Shown: positions 23,313 through 33,192 of the stretch, piece by piece | Position numbering within the stretch: position 1 is the first letter of the stretch | Layout: each line of letters begins with the position of its first letter | NCBI RefSeq assembly: GCF_019916025.1 | Contig: NZ_CP079737.1 | Span: 2,976,001-3,040,000 of the forward strand | Length of the DNA: 64,000 nucleotides | Direction of reading: 5' to 3' | DNA from: Paraclostridium bifermentans | GTDB taxonomy: Bacteria > Bacillota > Clostridia > Peptostreptococcales > Peptostreptococcaceae | Notes under the pieces: generated by a model | The model's input: the letters and a program-made list of their open reading frames with translations, nothing else | Database searches by the model: none | What the model was told of the DNA's origin: nothing | Made by a program: the position numbers and the translations under genes

Positions 23313-24207
23313 AAGACTTAAACTCCTTCGAAATTAATTTTGCTAGCTCAATTCCTACTTCTCTAGCTTGAGACACTTTACCATTTATAGTTTTCGTTAT
23401 AATTTTATTTCCTTCTTCATCTCCATATAATCCAGTTAAGACTATGTCCTCACCATCTACTTTACAGTGTGCTCCAACTGGAATATGACAGCTTCCATTT
23501 ATTCCATCTAAGAATCCTCTTTCTGCTTCAACTTGTATCTCAGAAGTCTTGTCTGCTATACAACTTAATATATCTTCTATCGATGAGTCTCCTTTTCTTA
23601 TTTCAATTCCTAATGCTCCTTGAGCTGGCGCTGGTATAACTATATCTTCATCTAAGTAGCAAGTAATTTTTTCTTCTAGACCTGCTCTTATAAGCCCTGC
23701 TGCTGCAAGTATTACACCACAAAGATTTTCAACTTCAATCTTTCTCATTCTTGTCTCTATATTTCCTCTTATAGGAACTATTTCTAAGTCTGGTCTATGA
23801 TTTAAAAGCTGATATTTTCTTCTCTTGCTTCCGCTACCTATTTTAGCTCCTTTAGGCAAATCATCTAAAGATTTGTATCCTTCTTTTAAAATTAGGACAT
23901 CCCTTATATCTTCTCTCTTAGGTACTCCTGCAAATTTTAATCCTTCAGGTAAGCTTGAAGGCATATCTTTCATACTGTGAACAGCTATATCGATTGACTT
24001 ATCTAATAACTGTTGTTCTATTTCTTTAACAAATAAGCCCTTATCGCCTATTTTATCTAGAGATACATTTTGAATTAAGTCTCCCTTAGTTTTTATTATC
24101 TTAACTTCAAACTCTATATTCGGATGAAATTTTTTCAATTCATTTATAACCCAATTAGTTTGAGTAAGAGCTAAGTTGCTACCTCTGCTTCCTACTATAA
24201 CTTTCAT
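23302..24207 (-). CDS. hemC: Hydroxymethylbilane synthase (porphobilinogen deaminase)
   Basis: A 301-residue enzyme that polymerises four porphobilinogens into hydroxymethylbilane. 'VGSRGSNLALTQTNWVI' opens the protein, 'GDKGLFVKEIEQQLL' and 'AVHSMKDMPSSLPEGL' are the substrate-binding segments, and 'GINGSCHIPVGAHC' near residue 232 holds the Cys that carries the dipyrromethane cofactor. The start at 24207 is chosen for an AGGAG site 8 bases upstream; an in-frame start 7 codons earlier has none. Confidence 0.97.
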   Translation of the reverse strand: MKVIVGSRGSNLALTQTNWVINELKKFHPNIEFEVKIIKTKGDLIQNVSLDKIGDKGLFVKEIEQQLLDKSIDIAVHSMKDMPSSLPEGLKFAGVPKREDIRDVLILKEGYKSLDDLPKGAKIGSGSKRRKYQLLNHRPDLEIVPIRGNIETRMRKIEVENLCGVILAAAGLIRAGLEEKITCYLDEDIVIPAPAQGALGIEIRKGDSSIEDILSCIADKTSEIQVEAERGFLDGINGSCHIPVGAHCKVDGEDIVLTGLYGDEEGNKIITKTINGKVSQAREVGIELAKLISKEFKSYER

Positions 24208-24233
24208 ACCTAATCTCCTTTTGCCCATATTTA

Positions 24234-25469
24234 TTATAAGTCAAACAGCTCTTCTACTATTTTTATATATTCCTCTTGCTTTCCACTATCTTTTATTTGC
24301 TTTAAATTTATTATTGGTTCTCTTACAAGTCTTTTAAGTGCAGAAGTTAACATCTTATCTATTATTTTTTTCTCTCTGCAATTTAAATCAAGTTTTCTAT
24401 AGATATAATCTAATGTATCCTCTCTAATATCTGAACATTTATCATTTAAAGATTGTATTGTTGGATCTATTTTTATAGTATCTAACCATTCATTAAATTC
24501 TTCTATCTTTTCATCAATAATTAATTCTCCAATAGATGCTAATTCTCTTCTTTTTTTGTCATTTGCTTCACTTATTTTTTTTAAATCGTCAATATCATAA
24601 ACTTCAATATTTTCAAATTCATTTAAGTTTTTATCTATATCTCTTGGTAACGCAATATCCATCATTATTAACTTATTTGAAGTTTTCGGCATTTCATACT
24701 TCTTTAACACTGTATGAGGAGATGCCGTAGCACTGATAACTATATCTACTTTGTCCATGACTTCATATCTATCTTCATACTTAATAGGAATTAAATTTTT
24801 ATATTCATCTTGTATGTTTTTTAATTTTTCATAACTTCTGTTAGTCACATATATGTTATTTAGTTGCTCTTCTTCTAAGTGTTTCATCGCTAACTTACTC
24901 ATTTTTCCAAGTCCAATTACTAAAGCATTTTTATTTTCTAAAGATCCCATCTTTTCTTTCAAACATTTGATTCCAATATAACTTATAGATAATGGTTGAT
25001 GTGAAATCTTTGTTGTAGTTTTTATATCTTTTGAAACTGTTACAGCTTCTCTAAATAATTTATTAAATACTTTTTTACTTGAACCTAATTGTCTTGCAAA
25101 ATCATGTGCATCTTTAACTTGTCCTAAAATTTGATCTTCACCTAAAACTAGTGAATCTAGGCCTGCTGAAACATTAAATACATGCTTAATGGCTTCTTCT
25201 CCAGTTTTATTAAATAAAAATTTTTCTATATTTTCTACATCGAAAAAGTCTTGGTAGAAGTTTTTTACAACTTCTACCTTATCTAAAATATTATTTGAGT
25301 ATATATATACTTCACTTCTATTGCATGTAGATAATATAATAGCTTCTTCTATTCCATTGTCTAGTAAAAAATTTATACCTTCAATTTTTTGTGTATCTGT
25401 AAAAGATACATTTTCTCTTATGTTTATAGGAGTATTATTGTGATTAACTCCCACTACTGCAAAATCCAT
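24234..25469 (-). CDS. hemA: Glutamyl-tRNA reductase
   Basis: The 411-residue enzyme reduces glutamyl-tRNA to glutamate-1-semialdehyde, the first committed tetrapyrrole step. 'GVNHNNTPINIRE' opens the catalytic domain, 'ILSTCNRSEVYIYS' near residue 46 holds the catalytic Cys, 'AGLDSLVLGEDQILGQVKDA' follows near residue 100, and 'ALVIGLGKMSKLAMKHL' near residue 183 is the NADPH site. Its placement between cbiL and hemC shows that precursor supply is transcribed with the corrin genes. Confidence 0.97.
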   Translation of the reverse strand: MDFAVVGVNHNNTPINIRENVSFTDTQKIEGINFLLDNGIEEAIILSTCNRSEVYIYSNNILDKVEVVKNFYQDFFDVENIEKFLFNKTGEEAIKHVFNVSAGLDSLVLGEDQILGQVKDAHDFARQLGSSKKVFNKLFREAVTVSKDIKTTTKISHQPLSISYIGIKCLKEKMGSLENKNALVIGLGKMSKLAMKHLEEEQLNNIYVTNRSYEKLKNIQDEYKNLIPIKYEDRYEVMDKVDIVISATASPHTVLKKYEMPKTSNKLIMMDIALPRDIDKNLNEFENIEVYDIDDLKKISEANDKKRRELASIGELIIDEKIEEFNEWLDTIKIDPTIQSLNDKCSDIREDTLDYIYRKLDLNCREKKIIDKMLTSALKRLVREPIINLKQIKDSGKQEEYIKIVEELFDL

Positions 25470-25483
25470 AAAATCCTCCAGAT

Positions 25484-26194
25484 TTATCCTACCTTAGTAT
25501 TCTCCTTGTTTACTAAAATCGTGGAAAAATAAGATATTTTATTTTCTAAATCAATCTCTTTTAAATCATTATACACCACTTCATTTTCTTGAGATGAATT
25601 ACTAACTAATATAGAATATTCTAATAAATTGTTCTTTTCTAACTTATCAACTATATTTTTAAAGTTTTTATACACTTTCATTAAAACTATTGAACTGTAG
25701 TTTTCTAAAGCGTAATCTATCTTTTCTTCATCTATAGTGCATGGTACTATTATTAATGGCTCTTTATCCATGACTAACGGGAAATTTTGATTTGATGCAA
25801 TATTTGAAAATGATGAAATACCAGGTATAGTCTCAACATCAATTTTGTCTATAAGTCTTTCCATTATATATACGTATGTGCTGTATATCATAGGATCCCC
25901 TAAAGTTACAAACCCAACATTTTTGCCATTTTTAACATCTTCTACAATTTCATCCGCTACTCTATTCCAAGCAATTACTTTTTCACCATCATTAAAATTC
26001 ATAGGAAAATGCCTTTGCTTGATTTTAAGCTGTTCTGGCAAATACTGTTCTACTATGCTTAATGCTAAACTGCTTCCTTCTCTCTTTGACTCTGGTGTGT
26101 ATAATATATCCAGTTTTTTCATTGTATTTACTGCTTTTACTGTAACTAATTCACTATCTCCAGGTCCTGTTCCGATTCCATAAAACTTAGCCAT
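25484..26194 (-). CDS. cbiL: Cobalt-precorrin-2 C20-methyltransferase
   Basis: A 236-residue SAM-dependent tetrapyrrole methylase. 'KFYGIGTGPGDSELVTVKAV' is the family opening, 'NVGFVTLGDPMIYSTYVYI' near residue 92 and 'VETIPGISSFSNIA' near residue 122 are the SAM and substrate loops of CbiL/CobI. It methylates C20 right after cobalt insertion by CbiK, whose gene it overlaps. The start at 26194 follows a GGAGG site; an earlier in-frame start is less likely. Confidence 0.93.
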   Translation of the reverse strand: MAKFYGIGTGPGDSELVTVKAVNTMKKLDILYTPESKREGSSLALSIVEQYLPEQLKIKQRHFPMNFNDGEKVIAWNRVADEIVEDVKNGKNVGFVTLGDPMIYSTYVYIMERLIDKIDVETIPGISSFSNIASNQNFPLVMDKEPLIIVPCTIDEEKIDYALENYSSIVLMKVYKNFKNIVDKLEKNNLLEYSILVSNSSQENEVVYNDLKEIDLENKISYFSTILVNKENTKVG

Positions 26195-26195
26195 T

Positions 26196-26990
26196 TTAAT
26201 TTCCTCCCCCATTTAAAGCCTCTACACAATCTAATGCATGCTTTACAAATTTATTTTGAATTGCTTCATTTTCTCCTAATCCCTTTAAATGTATTTCTGT
26301 TTTAAATCCATTTTTTATTAATATTGAATTCCAAGAGTCATCTTCATCTCCGGCCATATCATTTATTGCATGATCTCCTGCAACCAACATAAAGGGCATT
26401 AGCCTTACTTTTGAAACTTTATCTTTTTTAAGATTAACTATGACTTCATCTATTTCAGGGTAACCTTCAACAGTCCCAACATATGCTTTAATGTTTTCTT
26501 GCTTTAGCATATAATCTAATGCTGGATAAGCACTATGAGCTTCATGTTCTGTTCCATGTCCCATAAGAACAATAGCTTCATCTTCTTCTAATTTTGGTAT
26601 TTGTAACTTTAAAGCTTCTACTGTTTCCTTATAATCGTCAATTTGACTTAAAAGTGGTCTTCCTAATGTTATTTTTTCAAACTTATCATCATATTCACTT
26701 ATTTGTTTTTTTAACTTTGTATATTCCTCACCACAAATTATGTGTAAAGTTTGAACTATTACTTCTTCATATCCCTCAGCATACAATCTATCCAGTGCTT
26801 CTATTGGGTTTTCTATGTGTATGTTGTCTCTATTTTTTAATTTTCTTATTATCATATTTGATGTAAACGCTCTAAAAAAGTCATATTCTTTAAATGCCTC
26901 TTTTATCTTACGTTCACATACCTCTATAGTTTTTTCTCTTGTTTCTTTGTAACTTGTCCCAAAACTAACAACTAAAATTGCTTTTTTCAC
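26196..26990 (-). CDS. cbiK: Sirohydrochlorin cobaltochelatase CbiK
   Basis: A 264-residue class II chelatase that inserts Co2+ into sirohydrochlorin, the start of the anaerobic, early-cobalt route. 'VVSFGTSYKETREKTIEV' opens the protein, 'VLMGHGTEHEAHSAYPAL' near residue 141 holds the first metal-site His and 'MPFMLVAGDHAINDMAGDE' near residue 198 the second. No signal peptide, so it is a cytoplasmic CbiK, not a periplasmic form. A late-cobalt CobNST chelatase is absent, in line with an anaerobe. Confidence 0.95.
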   Translation of the reverse strand: MKKAILVVSFGTSYKETREKTIEVCERKIKEAFKEYDFFRAFTSNMIIRKLKNRDNIHIENPIEALDRLYAEGYEEVIVQTLHIICGEEYTKLKKQISEYDDKFEKITLGRPLLSQIDDYKETVEALKLQIPKLEEDEAIVLMGHGTEHEAHSAYPALDYMLKQENIKAYVGTVEGYPEIDEVIVNLKKDKVSKVRLMPFMLVAGDHAINDMAGDEDDSWNSILIKNGFKTEIHLKGLGENEAIQNKFVKHALDCVEALNGGGN

Positions 26991-26992
26991 TT

Positions 26993-27748
26993 TTAATCCT
27001 CCACTATGAAATTCGTTATATTTTCTATTTCATTAACTACTGTCTTATAATTTACCTTTTCTCTTACTATAACTACTACCGGTATATTTAAATTCTTAGC
27101 TGCATTCACTTTTTCTAAAAATCCACCTTCTATACCACTTTCTTTTGTTATAACTAAGTCTATATCGTAGTGTTTATACATTTGCTCGTTTATAGCTTCA
27201 CTAAAAGGTCCCTTCATAGCTATTATATTATCTGCATTCAACCCTACATCTTCACACATCTTAATTACATCACTTGTTGGCAAAACTCTTGCTACTATAT
27301 TTTTATTTTTAAGATTTTTTACAAACTCGCCTATAGTTTTACTTCCCGTTCCTAAAAATATATTACTACCTAATTCATTTGCTTTTTGATAAGCCTCTTC
27401 AACACTTTTTACTTCTACTACCTTTTCATAATTTAAATTATCTAAAAGAGATTTTCTTTCATATCTCAAATATTTTATTCCTAAAAAATCTGAAACTTCG
27501 ATAGCATTTTTTGATACTTCTATTGCATATGGATGCGTTGAATCTATCACTAAACTTATTTTGTTATCTTTCATAAACTTAGTCATATAGTCTCTATCCA
27601 TTCTCTTAATTACTATATTTTCAGCACACTTACTAGCTAAGTCAGCTCCATAGTTAGTAGTTACAGAAACTATATAATCTTTTTTTAGACTATTTAGTAG
27701 ATTACAAACTTTTATGCTATCAGATGTTCCTCCTAAAACTAAAATCAT
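26993..27748 (-). CDS. cbiJ: Cobalt-precorrin-6A reductase
   Basis: A 251-residue CbiJ/CobK reductase that reduces cobalt-precorrin-6A. 'MILVLGGTSDSIKVCNLL' at the N-terminus is the nucleotide-binding loop of the family, 'LVIDSTHPYAIEVSKNAI' near residue 66 is its second signature, and 'DLVITKESGIEGGFLEKV' near residue 196 its third. It overlaps cbiH by four bases (coupled start-stop). Confidence 0.94.
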   Translation of the reverse strand: MILVLGGTSDSIKVCNLLNSLKKDYIVSVTTNYGADLASKCAENIVIKRMDRDYMTKFMKDNKISLVIDSTHPYAIEVSKNAIEVSDFLGIKYLRYERKSLLDNLNYEKVVEVKSVEEAYQKANELGSNIFLGTGSKTIGEFVKNLKNKNIVARVLPTSDVIKMCEDVGLNADNIIAMKGPFSEAINEQMYKHYDIDLVITKESGIEGGFLEKVNAAKNLNIPVVVIVREKVNYKTVVNEIENITNFIVED

Positions 27749-28467
27749 ATATTATAACCTCTAGGCGTTATCATTAAGTCTTCATGTATAAAAGTAGATT
27801 TGTTTCCTATAATAACCATAGTAGTCATATCAACTCTTTCAAAATCCATAGTTTCGAATGTACATACAAATTTTTCTTCTTTTTCTCTTCCTACATCTTT
27901 TACAATTCCAACTGGAGTTTTTCCATCTTTAAATTCACTCATTATTTTAAATGCTTTATTTAAATGTTCACTTCTTCCTTTACTTCTTGGATTATATAGA
28001 CAAATTACAAAATCAGCTTCTGCAGCTAATCTTAACCTTTTTTCTATAACTTCCCAAGGAGTTAATAAGTCACTTAAACTTATATGGCAAAAATCATGCA
28101 TTATCGGTGCTCCTAATATTGCTGCTGCACCTATACTAGCAGTCACTCCTGGAACAACCTTTACTTTTATATCTTCTTCTTGTGTTGTTAATTCTAATAT
28201 TAACCCTGCCATACCATATATTCCTGCATCTCCACTACTTATTACAGCAACATTTTTTCCTTGTTTAGCAATTTCTACTGCTTGTTTACATCTATCTATT
28301 TCTTGTCTCATTCCATTTTGTACTACTTCTTTATCTTTAATAAATTCAGTAACTAAATTTATATACGTTTTGTATCCAACTACAACATCACTGCTTTTCA
28401 TAGCTTCTATAGCTTCAACAGTCATCATATCTTTACTTCCAGGTCCTATACCTATTACATAAATCAT
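27745..28467 (-). CDS. cbiH: Cobalt-precorrin-3 C17-methyltransferase
   Basis: A 240-residue SAM-dependent methylase that methylates C17 with ring contraction. 'VIGIGPGSKDMMTVEAIEA' opens it, 'VAVISSGDAGIYGMAGLILE' near residue 74 and 'VVPGVTASIGAAAILGAP' near residue 102 match CbiH/CobJ. It has the short CbiH length with no extra ferredoxin-like domain. It overlaps both cbiJ and cbiG by four bases. Confidence 0.95.
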   Translation of the reverse strand: MIYVIGIGPGSKDMMTVEAIEAMKSSDVVVGYKTYINLVTEFIKDKEVVQNGMRQEIDRCKQAVEIAKQGKNVAVISSGDAGIYGMAGLILELTTQEEDIKVKVVPGVTASIGAAAILGAPIMHDFCHISLSDLLTPWEVIEKRLRLAAEADFVICLYNPRSKGRSEHLNKAFKIMSEFKDGKTPVGIVKDVGREKEEKFVCTFETMDFERVDMTTMVIIGNKSTFIHEDLMITPRGYNI

Positions 28468-29531
28468 ACGCTCAATCTCCCTATCGAAAAAGTTATTCCC
28501 TTATATTTATGTTTTTCAACTATAAGGTTTTTATTGCTTAATATATAGGCTACTGGTTCCGCTACACAGTAAACACCTATGCTCTTTTTTACAAAATCTG
28601 ATTTCTGAAATTTATGTTCAATCTCTTTAATTTCTTCTATAGTAATAATTTCAAAAGGTATATTTAATTGCTTAGCTAACTCAATAATTCCTTTTTCATC
28701 TTTCTTAACTTCTACGCTTCCGATTTTTGCTATAGATTTTTTATCTAAATTAAATTTATTTAATAAATCTTCTAATGCAGTCTTTATATCATCATAAGCT
28801 GTATCTCTTCTACATCCCATTCCTATTACAATATCTCTAGGAACAACCTTTATAATTCGTTCATCTTCAATTTCCGTTGCACTTTTATTAGTTATATAAA
28901 TAATTTTATCTAATTTATCATGCCTATGGAATCCATTAATATTTTTAATGGTTATTAATCCTCTAGTATCAACGTTATAATCTCCATCTATAAAGAGTCC
29001 AACGCTTCCATCATTTACTAATAATGAATTAACTTGTTTTACATTTTCTCTAAAATTATCTATATGTGCATTTAATTTTTTAGCTATCATATCTAATGAA
29101 GTTTTTCCATTTATATCGGTTGCTGTAGTTATAACTGGATTTGCTCCTATAAGGCTGCTTATATAGTTTGTCATTTCATTTGCTCCACCCATATGGCCAC
29201 TAAGTAAACTTATTACATTTTTACCTTTATCATCTATTACTAGTATTGCTGGGTCATCAAATTTACTTTTTATTTCATTTGCTATAGACCTCACTACTAT
29301 ACCTGTAGCCATTATAAATATTAAAACTTCATAATTTCTAAAAAGCTTTGGCATAAAATCGGATAGCTTACCTTCTATAACATTTAATGATTGTGTATTT
29401 TTATCTAAATTATATAAAAGCTTTTCTGTTATATAGACATCTCCATCTTCCATAATATTTCTTATATTAACAGCTAAATTCATAGCATTTTTTGTAACAC
29501 ATATAAAAGCAATTTTACTTTCTATATTCAT
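28464..29531 (-). CDS. cbiG: Cobalt-precorrin-5A hydrolase
   Basis: A 355-residue CbiG, which opens the delta-lactone of cobalt-precorrin-5A and releases acetaldehyde. '[18 protein letters not shown]' and '[19 protein letters not shown]' in the N-terminal half and '[16 protein letters not shown]' in the C-terminal half are characteristic. The start is uncertain: 29531 keeps a 17-base overlap with cbiF and has a weak AAGGA site; an earlier frame start at 29576 would overlap by 62 bases. Confidence 0.93.
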   Translation of the reverse strand: MNIESKIAFICVTKNAMNLAVNIRNIMEDGDVYITEKLLYNLDKNTQSLNVIEGKLSDFMPKLFRNYEVLIFIMATGIVVRSIANEIKSKFDDPAILVIDDKGKNVISLLSGHMGGANEMTNYISSLIGANPVITTATDINGKTSLDMIAKKLNAHIDNFRENVKQVNSLLVNDGSVGLFIDGDYNVDTRGLITIKNINGFHRHDKLDKIIYITNKSATEIEDERIIKVVPRDIVIGMGCRRDTAYDDIKTALEDLLNKFNLDKKSIAKIGSVEVKKDEKGIIELAKQLNIPFEIITIEEIKEIEHKFQKSDFVKKSIGVYCVAEPVAYILSNKNLIVEKHKYKGITFSIGRLSV

Positions 29532-30267
29532 GTTTAAAATCCTTGTCATATAACTTAGAGTTTTTATATTCTTCACCCAAGAATCTACCTACTAATATTA
29601 ATGCTGTTTTACTTATTTCATTTTCTTTAACTTTTTGTGCTATAGTTTCTAAAGTTCCTTTTACAATTTTTTCTTCTGGCCAAGTAGCTTTATAAACAAC
29701 AGCTATAGGTGTATCCATTGGATACCCTCCTTCATTCAATCTTTCTACTACTTTTTCTATATCATGAACTGATAAAAATATAGCCATCGATGTTTGGTGC
29801 TTAGCAAAAGATTCTATACTCTCTTTTTCTGGAACCGGAGTTCTTCCTTCCATTCTTGTAATAACTACACTTTGCGATATTTCTGGAACAGTATACTCTA
29901 CTCCTAGTGCAGATGCCGCTCCTAAGAAAGAACTAACTCCAGGTGTACAATCATACTCTATTTCTAAGTTTGCTAATTCTTCAACTTGCTCTCTTATAGA
30001 ACCATATATTGAAAAATCTCCAGTTTGAAGTCTTACTACCTTTTTATTACTTTGTATTCCATCTTTCATAACATTTATTATTTGATTTAAATCCATTGAT
30101 GCACTATTATGAATTTCACAACCTTCTTTACAATATTCTAGTAAAGCTGGATTTACTAATGATCCTGCATATATAACTACATCAGCTTCACTTAATAACT
30201 TGTATCCTTTTAATGTTATTAAATCCTTATCTCCTGGTCCTGCTCCTACAAAATGTACTTTATTCAT
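29515..30267 (-). CDS. cbiF: Cobalt-precorrin-4 C11-methyltransferase
   Basis: A 250-residue SAM-dependent methylase. '[19 protein letters not shown]' opens it, '[19 protein letters not shown]' near residue 77 and '[20 protein letters not shown]' near residue 106 are CbiF/CobM signatures, as is '[17 protein letters not shown]' near residue 130. It methylates C11 in the ring-contracted intermediate. It follows cbiT by four bases. Confidence 0.96.
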   Translation of the reverse strand: MNKVHFVGAGPGDKDLITLKGYKLLSEADVVIYAGSLVNPALLEYCKEGCEIHNSASMDLNQIINVMKDGIQSNKKVVRLQTGDFSIYGSIREQVEELANLEIEYDCTPGVSSFLGAASALGVEYTVPEISQSVVITRMEGRTPVPEKESIESFAKHQTSMAIFLSVHDIEKVVERLNEGGYPMDTPIAVVYKATWPEEKIVKGTLETIAQKVKENEISKTALILVGRFLGEEYKNSKLYDKDFKHEYRK

Positions 30268-30271
30268 AATC

Positions 30272-30829
30272 TTACTCTCCCTTTTTACAAGATATTATAT
30301 ATATTGGATTTAAAGGTTTGAAATACTCACCTTTTCCTAGCGGTTCTAATTTTGCTACATTTAGCATAGTAGCTTCTATATCTTCAAAACCTAATTCTTT
30401 TAACATATTTAAAGTTTTATAAAAAGTATCAATTATTATGAAGTTAGCTACTAAAGTTCCTTTTTCATTTAGATTTTCTTTAGCCCAATTTAAAATTTCA
30501 TTTAAGTTAGGTCCGCTGCCTCCAATAAATATTGAATCTACTTTTTTACCTATATCTATAGGTGCATATCCTTTTATAACTTCTACATTATTTAGATTAA
30601 ATTTCTCTATATTTTGATTTATTAATTCAATAGCTTTATCTTTGCATTCTATGGATATTACATCAATATTTGGGTAGTTATAAGCTACCTCTACACTTAC
30701 ACTCCCTGTTCCTGCCCCAATATCTAAAAATGTATGCTTATTTTTTAAATCAAGCTTGTTTATAGAAATTGCTCTTACTTCTTCCTTTGTTATTGGGACA
30801 TTTCCTGTTATAAATTCACTATTTTTCAT
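30272..30829 (-). CDS. cbiT: Cobalt-precorrin-6B C15-methyltransferase (decarboxylating)
   Basis: A 185-residue Rossmann-fold methyltransferase that methylates C15 and removes the C12 acetate carboxyl. '[16 protein letters not shown]' opens it as in CbiT, '[16 protein letters not shown]' near residue 34 is the SAM motif and '[16 protein letters not shown]' near residue 108 a family signature. CbiE is a separate gene upstream, overlapping by 11 bases; together they do the work of CobL. Confidence 0.95.
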   Translation of the reverse strand: MKNSEFITGNVPITKEEVRAISINKLDLKNKHTFLDIGAGTGSVSVEVAYNYPNIDVISIECKDKAIELINQNIEKFNLNNVEVIKGYAPIDIGKKVDSIFIGGSGPNLNEILNWAKENLNEKGTLVANFIIIDTFYKTLNMLKELGFEDIEATMLNVAKLEPLGKGEYFKPLNPIYIISCKKGE

Positions 30830-31427
30830 CGAGTATCACCACTACATTCATATCAAATTTTTCTATCTTTAAAATTTCCTCTGGAGGTGCTGTAGTAATT
30901 CTTTCATTTTCATATGATAAATTTTCACCTACAACCATAATCTTTTTTAAATTCCTTTGTAGTATTTCTTTAGCGATTTCATTTGGACCTATTTTATTAT
31001 CAGTTACCATACATACTTTTTTATGTTGTAATATATAGTCAAAGTTAGGAATTTTCCCATGACTACTAGTTATATATAAATCATTCATATCAGTATGTAT
31101 CCTTGAAAATATATATTGCATAGAACTTATACCCGACACAATATTTAAATTTTTATTATCTATATTTTTAGATAAGTACTTTCCTATACCATATATAGAT
31201 GGATCTCCTGATGCTATAATAGATATATTTTTATCCTTATTTGCTTTTAGATAATCTACAATTTCTTTCAAGTTACTCCCTAGTTCAATCTTAGTTCCTT
31301 CAAAATCGTTTACACTATCTAAATTTCTTTTTCCACCTATCAATATCTCTGAGTTATATATTAACTTTTCTCCTAATTTGGTGCAGTATCCTATGTTACC
31401 AGGCCCTAGACCTATAATATTAATCAT
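30819..31427 (-). CDS. cbiE: Cobalt-precorrin-7 C5-methyltransferase
   Basis: A 202-residue SAM-dependent methylase. 'INIIGLGPGNIGYCTKLG' opens it, 'SIIASGDPSIYGIGKYLS' near residue 69 and 'IVSGISSMQYIFSRI' near residue 95 fit CbiE. It methylates C5 and partners CbiT. It overlaps cbiD upstream by eight bases. Confidence 0.94.
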   Translation of the reverse strand: MINIIGLGPGNIGYCTKLGEKLIYNSEILIGGKRNLDSVNDFEGTKIELGSNLKEIVDYLKANKDKNISIIASGDPSIYGIGKYLSKNIDNKNLNIVSGISSMQYIFSRIHTDMNDLYITSSHGKIPNFDYILQHKKVCMVTDNKIGPNEIAKEILQRNLKKIMVVGENLSYENERITTAPPEEILKIEKFDMNVVVILDEK

Positions 31428-32547
31428 AAAATACCTCCTTTAAATCGCCAGCTTTTTTCGACTCTCCTAACAGTTTTTTCTCCATAGAAAAAATCATTAC
31501 ATCAATATCTATTTCATCATCATTCATATATATATCAATTCTTTTTTTACATTTTTCAGAAAGTATGTTATAAATTTCTTTATATTTTTTATACTTATCA
31601 TCTTCTAATATCTCTATAAATTCTTCTGTTGTTAAACATTCATTTACCTTATTTATCAATTCAAAAGGCGCATTCATTAAAGCTAAATTTGCTATTAAAA
31701 TTTCATTTCTAGCATCTGCAACTTTGCTATGTGTATTAAATATTCCGCCAGCTATCTTTACATATTTGCCTAAATGTCCAGCCATTAGAATTTTTTTAAA
31801 TCCAATACGTTGAGCTTCTTTCAACATATATCCAATAAAATTACTGGTCCTAACTATATACTTTGAATCAATACCTAAGCTTTCTTTTATAAACATTTCT
31901 CCATGGTTACCTGGTACCAAAATAACTTTATCCATTCCCTGAGCTTTTTTCATCTCTAGTTCTATTGATAAAGATTTCTTCCATCCTTCATCACTCATTG
32001 GCTCAACTATACCCGTTGTTCCTATTATAGATATACCTCCTACAATTCCAAGTCTTGGATTAAAAGTTTTTTTAGCAATAGTTTCTCCCTCTGGGGCAAA
32101 TATAGTTATTTTAACTCCCTTTGTATCTCCTATTACTTTTCTAACCTCACTTTGTATCATGGATATAGGCGTTTTATTTATTGCAGCTTTTCCAATTTCT
32201 ATTCCTAAGCCTTTTTTAGTTACCCTTCCAATCCCAATTCCACCATCTATTATTATTTCATTCGAATCAATAAGTTCAGCTTTAGCATATATATGCATTT
32301 TATGAGTTGCATCTATATCATCGCCTCCATCTTTTTGAATGGAACATTGTGCAAAATCATTATTTATATCTACATTCTCCACTTTTAAATTTAATGGAAT
32401 TCCCTTAGGGGTATCTATATTTACAGTTTCTAATGTTTCCTTAGTTAAAATCATATATGTGGCCGCTTTAGCTGCACCTGTTGCACATGATCCAGTAGTA
32501 TATCCTCGTTTGTATTTTTTCCCATCTATATAAACATATTCTTCCAT
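31420..32547 (-). CDS. cbiD: Cobalt-precorrin-5B C1-methyltransferase
   Basis: A 375-residue CbiD, the C1-methyltransferase special to the anaerobic route. 'KRGYTTGSCATGAAKAAT' near residue 9 is its signature, with 'VVGGISIIGTTGIVEPMSD' (near residue 180) and 'ILMAGHLGKYVKIAGGIFNT' (near residue 255) as further conserved blocks. The start at 32547 follows an AAGGA site, 10 bases after the cbiC stop; an earlier in-frame start would run into cbiC. Confidence 0.95.
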   Translation of the reverse strand: MEEYVYIDGKKYKRGYTTGSCATGAAKAATYMILTKETLETVNIDTPKGIPLNLKVENVDINNDFAQCSIQKDGGDDIDATHKMHIYAKAELIDSNEIIIDGGIGIGRVTKKGLGIEIGKAAINKTPISMIQSEVRKVIGDTKGVKITIFAPEGETIAKKTFNPRLGIVGGISIIGTTGIVEPMSDEGWKKSLSIELEMKKAQGMDKVILVPGNHGEMFIKESLGIDSKYIVRTSNFIGYMLKEAQRIGFKKILMAGHLGKYVKIAGGIFNTHSKVADARNEILIANLALMNAPFELINKVNECLTTEEFIEILEDDKYKKYKEIYNILSEKCKKRIDIYMNDDEIDIDVMIFSMEKKLLGESKKAGDLKEVFYD

Positions 32548-32557
32548 AATATCGTCC

Positions 32558-33190
32558 TTACATAGAGTATAGTATTGCATTTATTATTGCTGCTGCTAAG
32601 TTGCTTCCACCTTTTCTACCTTTTGATATTATGTAAGGAATATCTGTTTTTTCTAACTCATCTTTAGATTCAGCTGCTCCTACAAATCCTACAGGTACTC
32701 CCACTACAGCTTCAACATTCAATTCTTTTGAATTATGCATTTCTATAACTTTATATAAAGCAGTTGGCGCATTTCCAAGTACAAATATTTTTTTACCTTC
32801 TTCTTTTGCTGCAACTTCCACTGCTGCCATAGATCTTGTTATACCTTTTTGTTTTGCAAAATCCGCTACTTTTTCATCACTTACAAAACATTTGTACTTA
32901 CAACCTAATGCCTCTAATCTTTTTTTATTTATGCCACTTAAAGCCATGTTAGTATCAGTGTATATAGTTGCATTTTCTTTCAAAGCACTTATAATATTTT
33001 CGACTACATCTTCAGATATTTTTAATATATCTAAATACTCGAAGTCAGCAGTTGTATGTATAGCTCTTTTTATTATTTTTTCTTCTAGCTCATTTTTAAA
33101 TTCGTATTCAGGTCGTATCTCATCAATTATGCCTTGAATTATTTCAAAACTCTTAGTCTCTATCATCATAGGATTTTTAATGTATTCCAT
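32558..33190 (-). CDS. cbiC: Cobalt-precorrin-8 methylmutase
   Basis: A 210-residue mutase that moves the methyl group from C11 to C12 to give cobyrinate. 'IIKRAIHTTADFEYLDILK' near residue 44 holds the catalytic His, 'TIYTDTNMALSGINKKRLE' follows near residue 75, and 'VVGVPVGFVGAAESKDEL' near residue 160 is a further CbiC/CobH signature. It lies between the PduX-like kinase and cbiD with two-base spacing. Confidence 0.96.
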   Translation of the reverse strand: MEYIKNPMMIETKSFEIIQGIIDEIRPEYEFKNELEEKIIKRAIHTTADFEYLDILKISEDVVENIISALKENATIYTDTNMALSGINKKRLEALGCKYKCFVSDEKVADFAKQKGITRSMAAVEVAAKEEGKKIFVLGNAPTALYKVIEMHNSKELNVEAVVGVPVGFVGAAESKDELEKTDIPYIISKGRKGGSNLAAAIINAILYSM

Positions 33191-33192
33191 AG

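Noticed and set aside
27800-28462. 220-codon open frame on the plus strand
   Set aside because: Exact antisense of cbiH, whose protein motifs are unmistakable; no ribosome site.
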